Shown here in pieces: positions 1 to 5,311 of a stretch of DNA of 5,644 bases. The notes under the pieces are model-generated. The model ran no database searches, was not told the origin of the DNA, and saw only the letters and a list, made by a program, of their open reading frames with translations. The stretch covers positions 1 through 5,644 of the forward strand of contig PUMC01000093.1 of the NCBI GenBank assembly GCA_003552425.1, read 5' to 3'. Position numbers and translations under genes: made by a program. Origin of the DNA: Candidatus Acetothermia bacterium. GTDB lineage: Bacteria > Bipolaricaulota > Bipolaricaulia > Bipolaricaulales > Bipolaricaulaceae. Numbering within the stretch: the stretch's first letter is position 1; each line of letters begins with the position of its first letter.

Positions 1-27
1 CGCCCGCCGCCACGGAGGCCGGCGTGA
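1..27 (+). CDS. Possible 3' end of an upstream gene (8 codons)
   Basis: Frame 1 is open from the window edge and ends in TGA at 25-27. This TGA overlaps the GTG start of the helicase gene as GTGA, an arrangement typical of translationally coupled genes in bacterial operons. Only eight codons (Arg/Pro-rich) are visible, so nothing can be said of function, and an open frame this short is weak evidence by itself. Confidence 0.2.
   Translation, partial: RPPPRRPA
14..18 (+). promoter_or_regulatory. Ribosome binding site of the helicase gene
   Basis: GGAGG lies 5 bases before the GTG at 24. It supports that GTG as the start, although the same frame stays open to the window edge. The adjacent Gln motif (residues 4-13) also begins right after this start, as expected for SF1 helicases. 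Confidence 0.6.
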
Positions 28-1745
28 GACACAGCCCGACCCGTGAGCAGCAGGCGATCGTAGGGTCCGACGGTCGGGTTGTCACGATCAACGCCCGGGC
101 CGGCACCGGGAAGACGACCACCCTGCGCATGATCGCGGAGCGCTCCGAGGGTACGCGGGGTCTGTACCTCGTGTTCAACAAGCGCGCGCAACTCCGAGCG
201 CAGGCGGTGTTCCCACCCCACGTGGACGTGCGCACGGTGCACTCGCTGGCCTTCGGCAGCGCGCGCCGCGGTCAGCGCTGGCGGCTGGGTCCCGAACTGG
301 GACCGGCCGCCTTCCTGATGGCTTACGCGGACATGGGCGAGGAGCAACACGATCTGGCAGGGCTATCGCATTCGTTCCTCGGCTACTTCATGGCCGCGCC
401 CTATCCACGCCTTGAACAGGCCGTGCAGCCGTTCTCCGAGCGGTGGCTCACGGACACGCAACGCGCCGTCTTCAGCCGCCACGAGGAGCGGGTTACCGAC
501 GCTTGCCGAAGCCTGCTTGCAGCGTGGTACCAAGGAACCGTGGAGTGCCCCCATGATTTCTACCTCAAGCTCGCCCATCGCACCGGGAGTCTGCAGCGAA
601 AACTGGCGAGCTACGATCTTGTGCTCGTCGACGAGGGGCAGGATCTCTCGGAGATCATGCTCGACCTGTTGCAGCATTGCGCGGGCCGGGTGGTCCTCGT
701 GGGGGACACCCATCAAGGGATCTACGGCTTTCGTTTCGCCGTGGACGCTACCCAGCGCCTTGCCGCCGATGCAACGCACGAGCTCACCATGAGTTTTCGG
801 TTTGGCCGCGACCTGGCGGAACTCGCCTCCCTCTATGTTCGGGAGAGCAAGGGCGTTAAGAACTTCCGGATACGGGGTTCCAAAGACCGGACGACGGACG
901 TGCAGCTGTACAGCGACCTTCGGCCCAATACCGCCCCCGTCGGGGGCGCAGTGCTTGCCCGGACGAACCTGAGCCTGTTCGAGGCGGCGCTGCGGCTTCA
1001 TAGGGAAGGGCGCCCGCTCCGCTTTGAACGGGAGGTGGCCCCGCTGATGGGACGCGTACGCGACGTTCTCCGCCTGTCCAAAGGACGCCAAGGAGCCATT
1101 GGCGATCCGTTCATCGCCTCGTTCGGATCCCTCGCTCACCTGGAGGCGTATGCCGACCGGATGAGCGATGGCTACCTGTTGTCCCTTGTGAGCATCGTCA
1201 AACGTCACGGCGATGCTCTGGAGAACAACCTGCAGAGGCTGCGCAAACACTTCGAGGAGTCCGAGGGCCTCCCCCGCAACCGGGTGATCACGCTGTCCAC
1301 CGTGCACGCAGCAAAGGGCGAGGAATACGCTACCGTTGCGCTTCACGAGGACATCCCCACCAGGTTGGAGCAAACACTCGCTGACGAAGGAGCGTCACGC
1401 AACAGGGCAGAGGAGATCAACGTGGGTTATGTCGCCTTCACCCGCGCCCAACGGAAGCTTCTGATCCCCGAGGCTTTCGCTGGGCTTCTCTCCCCCAGTT
1501 GGGAACGACACCTGCGGGCTTTGGGAACACCTCCAAGAAAGGGCCGACGGGTACCTGCTCACGCTTTCCGGCCCGGTGATCGCGTCCAAACACGAAACGG
1601 CGCGGCTGTGGTCCGGGAAGTCTCCGCCGACGGCCGACAGGTTGCGGTCGCCCTCGAGGACCAGGACCTCGTGCTCACCGAACGTCCTGAGGAACTGTGC
1701 CATGCGCCGGGCATGCCACCGGACAGTGCCTCGGCGGGCAGCTAG
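24..1745 (+). CDS. UvrD/FBH1-like superfamily 1 DNA helicase
   Basis: This is an ATP-dependent 3'-5' DNA helicase of the UvrD/Rep/PcrA superfamily (SF1A), 573 residues, presumably cytoplasmic and acting in repair or recombination. Visible motifs in order are: Q motif at residues 4-13 (TREQQ); Walker A at 24-32 (ARAGTGKTT, Lys30); motif Ia at 47-56 (VFNKRAQ); TVHSLAF at 71-77; Walker B at 198-207 (DLVLVDEGQD, Asp203/Glu204); motif III at 223-239 (GDTHQGIYGFR); motif IV around Arg259 (SFRFGRD); motif V at 421-440 (TVHAAKGEEY); and motif VI at 466-481 with the arginine finger at Arg474 (YVAFTRAQ). The order and wording (FNK, TVHSLAF, LARTNLSLFEAALRL) resemble the FBH1-like branch more than PcrA, and the protein is shorter than the roughly 700-residue UvrD/PcrA, implying a reduced 2B region. 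Residues 511-558 (FRPGDRV onward) look like the small SH3/Tudor-like domain found at the end of PcrA/UvrD. The GTG start is chosen for its GGAGG site. No nuclease domain is seen. The family is certain; the precise role is inferred. Confidence 0.93.
   Translation: MRHSPTREQQAIVGSDGRVVTINARAGTGKTTTLRMIAERSEGTRGLYLVFNKRAQLRAQAVFPPHVDVRTVHSLAFGSARRGQRWRLGPELGPAAFLMAYADMGEEQHDLAGLSHSFLGYFMAAPYPRLEQAVQPFSERWLTDTQRAVFSRHEERVTDACRSLLAAWYQGTVECPHDFYLKLAHRTGSLQRKLASYDLVLVDEGQDLSEIMLDLLQHCAGRVVLVGDTHQGIYGFRFAVDATQRLAADATHELTMSFRFGRDLAELASLYVRESKGVKNFRIRGSKDRTTDVQLYSDLRPNTAPVGGAVLARTNLSLFEAALRLHREGRPLRFEREVAPLMGRVRDVLRLSKGRQGAIGDPFIASFGSLAHLEAYADRMSDGYLLSLVSIVKRHGDALENNLQRLRKHFEESEGLPRNRVITLSTVHAAKGEEYATVALHEDIPTRLEQTLADEGASRNRAEEINVGYVAFTRAQRKLLIPEAFAGLLSPSWERHLRALGTPPRKGRRVPAHAFRPGDRVQTRNGAAVVREVSADGRQVAVALEDQDLVLTERPEELCHAPGMPPDSASAGS
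1694..1727. other. Nested inverted repeats at the helicase 3' end
   Basis: ACTGT (1694-1698) pairs with ACAGT (1723-1727). Inside them CATGC (1701-1705) pairs with GCATG (1711-1715). The repeats lie in the last codons of the helicase, just past the stop of the convergent transporter. They could help end the minus-strand transcript, since there is no intergenic space for a terminator. The stems are only 5 bp and no T-run follows on either strand, so this is a weak candidate. Confidence 0.2.
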
Positions 1746-3016
1746 AACGGCCAGATGATGGGGATCAAGAAGAGCTGGAGCCCGTACGTGAGCAGGTTGA
1801 ACAGACCGCCAAGCAGGAGGTAATCCCCGAACCGGTACCCGACGAACAGCACCATGGTGTTGGGTGGGGTGGCGATGGGCGTGGCGAAGGCGGCCGCGCA
1901 GGTGGTGGCCAGTGCCATCAGCACCGGGTACGGGGAGATGCCCACCTGCTGACACATGGACAGGGCCACAGGCGCCAGTACGGCTGCCGCTGCAGTGTTG
2001 CTCATCACCTGGGTCAGGAGCATCCCCAGCCCGGAGATCATCGCCAGTACAAGCAGAGGACTCGGCGAGGTCCCGAGCAACCGCAATGCGCCCTCGGCCA
2101 TAAGGCAACCTGCACCGCTCACGTGGAGGCCAGCCGCAAGCCCTATCGAACCCGCCAAGAGGAACACCGTGTTCCAGTCGATTCTTCGGTAGACCTGCTC
2201 TACGGTGACGCAGCCGGACAGCAGCACCAGCAACGCGCCCAGCAGTGCAACGAGGTGGGGGGGGAGGACACCAATCGAGAACAGCGCCACACACAGAACC
2301 AGGACAAGCGTGGCGATGATCTTCTTGGAGAGCCTGGCATCGCCTTGGCCTTCCTCTTCGTAGGTGGCCGATGCGGGCCGCGGGCCACGGTTGGCGAACA
2401 TGTGCCGGGTCACCGGGTAGGCGAAAACCAGCGTGTACAGGAAGAGCGCTATGAGTATGGGGAGGCCGATCCACGCAAACTCGAAGAAGCCAAACGGCCT
2501 GAGGTCAGCCCCCACAAGCACATCCTGGACGATGAGAGGAGGCGGGGAACCGACCAGCGACAGCATCCCCCCTGCGCTGCTGGCGAACGCGAGGGGCATC
2601 AGGAGGTGACGGGCGCGCAACCGCCGGCCCATGGTGCTGGCCGTCATCCCCATGATGATGGGGATGAAGACCGCGATCGATGCCGAGTTGCTGAGAAAGG
2701 CCGAAAGGGGAGCGATGATGACCATCGACGCCACCATGACCGCGCGCTCGTTCCGCCCGACGACGGCCAGTATGCCCCGGCCAATGCTTCCCGCGACGCC
2801 GGTATCGAACATCGCCACGCCCACAACCATCATCCCCGCGATGAGGAACACCATCTCCGACGAAAACCCGGAGAAGGCGACGGAGAAGTCGACCGTACCC
2901 ATCACCGCCAACGCGGTACAGGCACCCACGGCGGTAACGGCAAGCGGAATCCGCTCCGTGACGTAGAGCACGATGGCCACACCCAGTACGATTAGAGCTT
3001 GTACCGCCGGATCCAT
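1742..3016 (-). CDS. DASS/SLC13-family membrane transporter
   Basis: This is an integral membrane transporter of the divalent anion:sodium symporter (DASS/SLC13) type, ion-transporter superfamily, 424 residues from the ATG at 3016. Members import dicarboxylates, sulfate or related anions, usually with Na+. The protein is nearly all hydrophobic segments and shows the family's two inverted halves. The first half has LSAFLSNSASIAVFIP (104-119) and MLSLVGSPPPLIV (151-163). The second half has QVMSNTAAAAVLAP (336-349) and FATPIATPPNTMVLFVG (377-393). A charged loop at about 201-232 joins the halves. The SN-containing hairpins and the ATPPN loop are the known substrate/Na+ sites. The first site reads SNS rather than SNT, and its loop reads GSPPP where an Asn is common. 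No TrkA-C/RCK domains are present, unlike the longer sulfate-type members. The frame stays open 13 codons upstream (to 3055), but 3016 is preferred because GAGAGAGG lies 6 bases before it and hydrophobic sequence begins there. The stop overlaps the helicase stop. The substrate is not determinable from sequence. Confidence 0.9.
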   Translation of the reverse strand: MDPAVQALIVLGVAIVLYVTERIPLAVTAVGACTALAVMGTVDFSVAFSGFSSEMVFLIAGMMVVGVAMFDTGVAGSIGRGILAVVGRNERAVMVASMVIIAPLSAFLSNSASIAVFIPIIMGMTASTMGRRLRARHLLMPLAFASSAGGMLSLVGSPPPLIVQDVLVGADLRPFGFFEFAWIGLPILIALFLYTLVFAYPVTRHMFANRGPRPASATYEEEGQGDARLSKKIIATLVLVLCVALFSIGVLPPHLVALLGALLVLLSGCVTVEQVYRRIDWNTVFLLAGSIGLAAGLHVSGAGCLMAEGALRLLGTSPSPLLVLAMISGLGMLLTQVMSNTAAAAVLAPVALSMCQQVGISPYPVLMALATTCAAAFATPIATPPNTMVLFVGYRFGDYLLLGGLFNLLTYGLQLFLIPIIWPF

Positions 3017-3022
3017 ACCATG

Positions 3023-3030
3023 CCTCTCTC
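3023..3030 (-). promoter_or_regulatory. Ribosome binding site fixing the DASS transporter start
   Basis: On the minus strand GAGAGAGG ends 6 bases before the ATG at 3016. The in-frame ATG further upstream at 3055 would add an Arg-rich 13-residue extension not expected in this family, so this site decides the start. Confidence 0.55.
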
Positions 3031-3094
3031 GGCGCCGCGGTCGCCACAACCACAACCGCAGCGTGCCCCACTCAGGAGCAGCTGGAATGGCGTG

Positions 3095-3123
3095 ACCGTA
3101 CTCGGCAGAGGTGCGGTGTTCAA
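3095..3123 (-). promoter_or_regulatory. Possible promoter of the DASS transporter
   Basis: On the minus strand TTGAAC (3118-3123) is followed after 17 bases by TACGGT (3095-3100). They match the sigma-70 consensus at 4 of 6 and 3 of 6 positions with ideal spacing. The pair sits in the 157-base gap (3017-3173) between the flavodoxin stop and the transporter ATG. That gap otherwise shows no gene and no clear terminator, so read-through from the flavodoxin gene remains possible. Confidence 0.25.
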
Positions 3124-3173
3124 GGCCGTTCGACCTAATGCGCTTCTAGAGAGATTTGGGGGCGACAGTCAGC

Positions 3174-3656
3174 CTATACGAGCAGGCGCTTGGTCGTCTG
3201 CGCTACCCGGGCCCCGAGCTTGCGCGCCGACTCCAGCGTGTGGGCATCCGGCGCCCCAGCGCAAGCCACGCCATAATGGCCCCCGGCTTCCAGGGGATCA
3301 CCCATCACGATCATCCCGTAGATCAACATCGCCTGCAGGATCGCCATCAGCGTGGTCTCCTTGCCGCCTGTGGGGTGCGCGGAGGTAGCGAACGCCGCCC
3401 CGATCTTCCCCTCCATATGCTTCCGCACCTTGAGGAAATCGTCGAACACCTTCTTCAGTTCAGCCGCCGGACCGCCGTAATAAACCGGCGAACCTGCGAT
3501 CACAGCGTCGCTATCCCTGAACTCCTCGATTCGGATCTCGTCAGGAGTCTTGAGGAGCACATCGACACCGTCAACCTCCGCTACACCCTCGGCCACCGCC
3601 TGGGCAAGGCGCTTCGTGTTCCCGCTCCGTGAGTAGTAGAGCACCAGCAGTTGCAT
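3174..3656 (-). CDS. WrbA-like flavodoxin-fold flavoprotein (putative NAD(P)H:quinone oxidoreductase)
   Basis: This is a soluble flavodoxin-like protein of 160 residues that should bind FMN and carry one- or two-electron transfer, perhaps quinone reduction as in WrbA. The N-terminal beta strand (MQLLVLYYS) leads into the FMN phosphate loop SRSGNT at residues 9-14. AGSPVYYGGPAAELKKVFDD (54-73) matches the isoalloxazine-contacting loop of the family, and the stretch TSAHPTGGKETT (91-102) followed by IYGMIVMGDP (112-121) corresponds to the third FMN loop of WrbA-like proteins. At 160 residues it is shorter than WrbA (about 200) and lacks room for the WrbA insertion, so the gene name is not applied. 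The start is firm: AAGGAGGTG ends 4 bases before the ATG at 3656. The DASS transporter lies 157 bases downstream on the same strand. FMN binding is well supported; the electron acceptor is unknown. Confidence 0.88.
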   Translation of the reverse strand: MQLLVLYYSRSGNTKRLAQAVAEGVAEVDGVDVLLKTPDEIRIEEFRDSDAVIAGSPVYYGGPAAELKKVFDDFLKVRKHMEGKIGAAFATSAHPTGGKETTLMAILQAMLIYGMIVMGDPLEAGGHYGVACAGAPDAHTLESARKLGARVAQTTKRLLV

Positions 3657-3660
3657 CGCG

Positions 3661-3669
3661 CACCTCCTT
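3661..3669 (-). promoter_or_regulatory. Strong ribosome binding site of the flavodoxin gene
   Basis: AAGGAGGTG on the minus strand is an almost full complement of the 16S rRNA 3' end, 4 bases before the ATG at 3656 (6 bases when measured from the GGAGG core). It implies efficient translation and overlaps the TAA of a short upstream open frame. Confidence 0.75.
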
Positions 3670-3689
3670 AGCGTAGAGCGCCTGCGTAC

Positions 3690-3719
3690 ATGCTACCGCA
3701 TCTGCGAACAAAGGGTCGA
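3690..3719 (-). promoter_or_regulatory. Possible promoter of the flavodoxin gene
   Basis: On the minus strand TCGACC (3714-3719) and TAGCAT (3690-3695) each match the sigma-70 consensus at 4 of 6 positions and are 18 bases apart. Transcription would begin near 3683, giving a leader of about 27 bases that holds the ribosome binding site. Confidence 0.3.
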
Positions 3720-3750
3720 GGGGAAGGTCCGACCGCCTCCACCCCCTCTC

Positions 3751-3761
3751 CACGGTCCGTG
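3751..3761. promoter_or_regulatory. Small perfect palindrome upstream of the flavodoxin gene
   Basis: CACGG-T-CCGTG is a perfect 5+1+5 inverted repeat about 95 bases before the flavodoxin ATG and about 30 bases upstream of its possible -35 box. The position would suit a regulator binding site. Such short palindromes also arise by chance in GC-rich DNA. Confidence 0.2.
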
Positions 3762-3847
3762 AACCCCTCCTTGACACGCGCCCCGCACACTACGATTGGT
3801 TGAATGGCCAGCGAGAGCCCAACCACCCAACCTCCTAACGTGCGACG

Positions 3848-3880
3848 ACGGGGGCCGCGAAACGCGGCCCCCGTTTGGTT
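3848..3880. terminator. GC-rich stem-loop, likely intrinsic terminator
   Basis: ACGGGGGCCGCG (3848-3859) pairs perfectly with CGCGGCCCCCGT (3863-3874) around an AAA loop, a 12-bp stem with 10 G:C pairs in a row. On the plus strand it is followed by TTTGGTT; on the minus strand the downstream side is not T-rich. It lies 20 bases beyond the MFS stop codon, so its natural job is probably to end the minus-strand MFS transcript. The T-rich side, however, favours termination of a plus-strand RNA. It may act both ways. Confidence 0.7.
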
Positions 3881-3894
3881 GCTCACAGCGGCGA

Positions 3895-5133
3895 CTACGC
3901 TGGCCGCTTCCGGACAAACGAGACGTACATGAGCCATGAGGCCGCCAGGTACGCACAGCATGTCAAGGCGAACACGGGGGCGAAGCCTGGTCCCTCCTGG
4001 AGATGGCCGCTGACCCACGAACTCACCGCCCAGCTTCCTTGCCAGCTCATGATCAGAAGAGCACTGGCCGTACCCCGCTCTCCTGCCGGCACCTGCTCCA
4101 TGACAAATGCGAAATAGAGCGGGTTCCCCAGGTTCATCAGCCCCGCTCGCACCAAGAACGCCATGGCAGCGGGGGCGAGCGTAGGGGAGAAGCCCAACAG
4201 AACGAGAAACGGAATGGAGAAGAGCTGCATGACCACCACGGTGCGCACCTTCCCCAGCCTTTCCGCAAACACCGGGCCGAGCAGCGTGGCCACACCGACG
4301 AACAGCGACTGGCCAGCGAACAGAGCGCCGAGAACGCTATCGGACACCTCGAAACGCACGTTGAAGAACACGTTCATAAACGGAATCAGGGCACCGGCCC
4401 CCAGCCCGACGACCACGTGCGGCGCGATCAGACGCATCAAGGGACGCGACAGGCGCATGTCCTTCGCCAGCCCTGTCCACGAACGCATGCGGCGCGGCCG
4501 GGTGACGGGCGTGGGCTGATGGGGCTCAAGCCGAAGAAGCGGCAGGGTCGCCGCCGCGAAGATGCATGCGCCCACGAGCAAGGTACCTCTGTAGACCGCC
4601 GGATCCCCCGAGCCCACACCGAGGAGGACGGCGAACAGCGTCGGTAACCCGCCCGCAACCAACGATCCGAGGAAACCGGAGAGCGTACGGGTGGAGAACT
4701 GCACGCTGAACAGGTGCGTGCGCTCCGTATCGCCGCTGTGGAGCGCCATGAACGGTGCGTTGACCACGTCGAGAAACGTACGGCTCAACCCGAACAGGAC
4801 GCCGAAGGCAAGGAGCGCACCCCGGGTCGGGGAGAGGGCAGCCAACACAAACCCGGACGCGGCCAGAGCAAGGCCCACCACCAACAGCTTTCGGTAGCCC
4901 ACACGATCACCAACAACCCCTGCCGGAACGGCGGCCACAGTAGCCACAAGCGCCGGCAGACCAACCAACAGGCCAATAAACGCTGGGGAGTAGCCAAGCG
5001 AAAGCACGTACAGGTTGAAGAACAGTTGGTAGATCGCAAACCCGAAACCGCTGACGAATGTGTAACCGAGGTACAGACGAGCATTGCGCCCGAACTGCTG
5101 TAGTCGGTCGCGGTACGCGCGGATCGGTTCCAT
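3895..5133 (-). CDS. MFS transporter (12-TM, efflux-type)
   Basis: This is a major facilitator superfamily transporter of 412 residues from the ATG at 5133, a normal length for a 12-helix member and located in the cytoplasmic membrane. The N-terminal half shows TM1-TM2 (LYLGYTFVSGFGFAIYQLFF, about 20-39; then 51-75), followed by the hallmark motif A loop GVVGDRVGYRKLL at 72-84 (Asp76, Arg77, Gly79). A polar central loop at about 202-228 (RLEPHQPTPVTRPRRMRSW...) separates the halves. A degenerate second motif A, FAERLGKVRT, sits at 289-298. The C-terminus is Arg/Lys-rich (VRKRPA). The frame is open to an upstream ATG at 5184, but that start would add 17 residues with two Cys and no ribosome binding site. 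The ATG at 5133 directly follows a near-consensus -10 box and begins a typical amphipathic N-terminus, so it is preferred. The gene diverges from the cyclase and ends 20 bases before a strong hairpin. The substrate is unknown; drug or metabolite export is the usual role of such singletons. Confidence 0.88.
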   Translation of the reverse strand: MEPIRAYRDRLQQFGRNARLYLGYTFVSGFGFAIYQLFFNLYVLSLGYSPAFIGLLVGLPALVATVAAVPAGVVGDRVGYRKLLVVGLALAASGFVLAALSPTRGALLAFGVLFGLSRTFLDVVNAPFMALHSGDTERTHLFSVQFSTRTLSGFLGSLVAGGLPTLFAVLLGVGSGDPAVYRGTLLVGACIFAAATLPLLRLEPHQPTPVTRPRRMRSWTGLAKDMRLSRPLMRLIAPHVVVGLGAGALIPFMNVFFNVRFEVSDSVLGALFAGQSLFVGVATLLGPVFAERLGKVRTVVVMQLFSIPFLVLLGFSPTLAPAAMAFLVRAGLMNLGNPLYFAFVMEQVPAGERGTASALLIMSWQGSWAVSSWVSGHLQEGPGFAPVFALTCCAYLAASWLMYVSFVRKRPA

Positions 5134-5141
5134 GACCGAGC

Positions 5142-5147
5142 ATTGTA
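5142..5147 (-). promoter_or_regulatory. -10 box placing MFS transcription start at its ATG
   Basis: TACAAT on the minus strand matches the sigma-70 -10 consensus at 5 of 6 positions and ends 8 bases before the ATG at 5133. Transcription would start at about 5135, leaving an untranslated leader of about 2 bases. No good -35 hexamer is found 16-18 bases upstream. No ribosome binding site precedes the ATG, which agrees with a leaderless message. Confidence 0.4.
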
Positions 5148-5175
5148 GGGAGCAGGGCTTGGCGATCCAGGCAAC

Positions 5176-5195
5176 AACACGCATACTATCGTGTT
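5176..5195. promoter_or_regulatory. 20-bp operator-like palindrome in the divergent promoter region
   Basis: AACACG (5176-5181) and CGTGTT (5190-5195) form a perfect inverted repeat around 8 bases, with 14 bases between the half-site centres. The spacer contains TACTAT (5184-5189), which could be a -10 box for the plus-strand cyclase gene (TTGGCG at 5159-5164, 19 bases upstream). The site also lies about 40-60 bases upstream of the predicted MFS transcription start. A dimeric repressor or activator could control both genes from here. Confidence 0.35.
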
Positions 5196-5205
5196 AGCCT
5201 GGCTA
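5195..5205. promoter_or_regulatory. Second short palindrome abutting the first
   Basis: TAGCC-T-GGCTA is a perfect 11-base palindrome sharing its first base with the preceding AACACG/CGTGTT repeat. Its role is unknown. Adjacency to the larger palindrome in a divergent intergenic region makes regulation plausible. Confidence 0.2.
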
Positions 5206-5243
5206 GGGCACAGCCAGATCGGTCTTTCGGGGAGTGCCTGCTC

Positions 5244-5272
5244 TTGATGCGGGATCGGCTCCGCTGTACTCC
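5244..5272 (+). promoter_or_regulatory. Weak alternative promoter of the cyclase gene
   Basis: TTGATG (5244-5249) and TACTCC (5267-5272) are 17 bases apart. The -35 is fair (4 of 6), but the -10 is poor, matching only the leading TA. The site lies 40 bases before the GTG start. Confidence 0.15.
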
Positions 5273-5295
5273 TGTGCACAGACCTGGCCGGCTTT

Positions 5296-5304
5296 GAGGA
5301 GGAG
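5296..5304 (+). promoter_or_regulatory. Ribosome binding site of the cyclase gene
   Basis: GAGGAGGAG contains a GGAGG core (5298-5302) 9 bases before the GTG at 5312. It decides that start over the later in-frame ATG codons at residues 9 and 14, which lie within the catalytic core strand. Confidence 0.6.
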
Positions 5305-5311
5305 CCCCAAG

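Noticed and set aside
363..1373. Long open frame on the minus strand inside the helicase gene
   Set aside because: It lies wholly antisense to a gene with every SF1 helicase motif. Its translation has no recognisable domain and there is no ribosome binding site; it is a GC-rich shadow frame.
1395..2474. 359-codon minus-strand frame spanning the helicase end and the transporter
   Set aside because: It overlaps two well-supported genes in a different phase, and its translation is low-complexity Arg/Pro/His-rich without a domain.
1697..2995. 432-codon open frame on the plus strand opposite the DASS transporter
   Set aside because: The product is rich in Gln, Arg, His, Glu and Gly with no hydrophobic core, the usual appearance of the antisense of a membrane protein. 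The minus-strand frame has clear family motifs.
3657..3894. Possible tRNA or riboswitch in the flavodoxin/MFS gap
   Set aside because: No acceptor stem with a T-loop (GGTTCGA-type) could be assembled on either strand, and no known riboswitch core was recognised. The hairpin is better explained as a terminator.
4003..4647. Plus-strand open frame opposite the MFS gene
   Set aside because: It is the antisense of transmembrane codons, giving an Arg/His/Gln/Glu-rich product. It has no start signals and no recognised motif.
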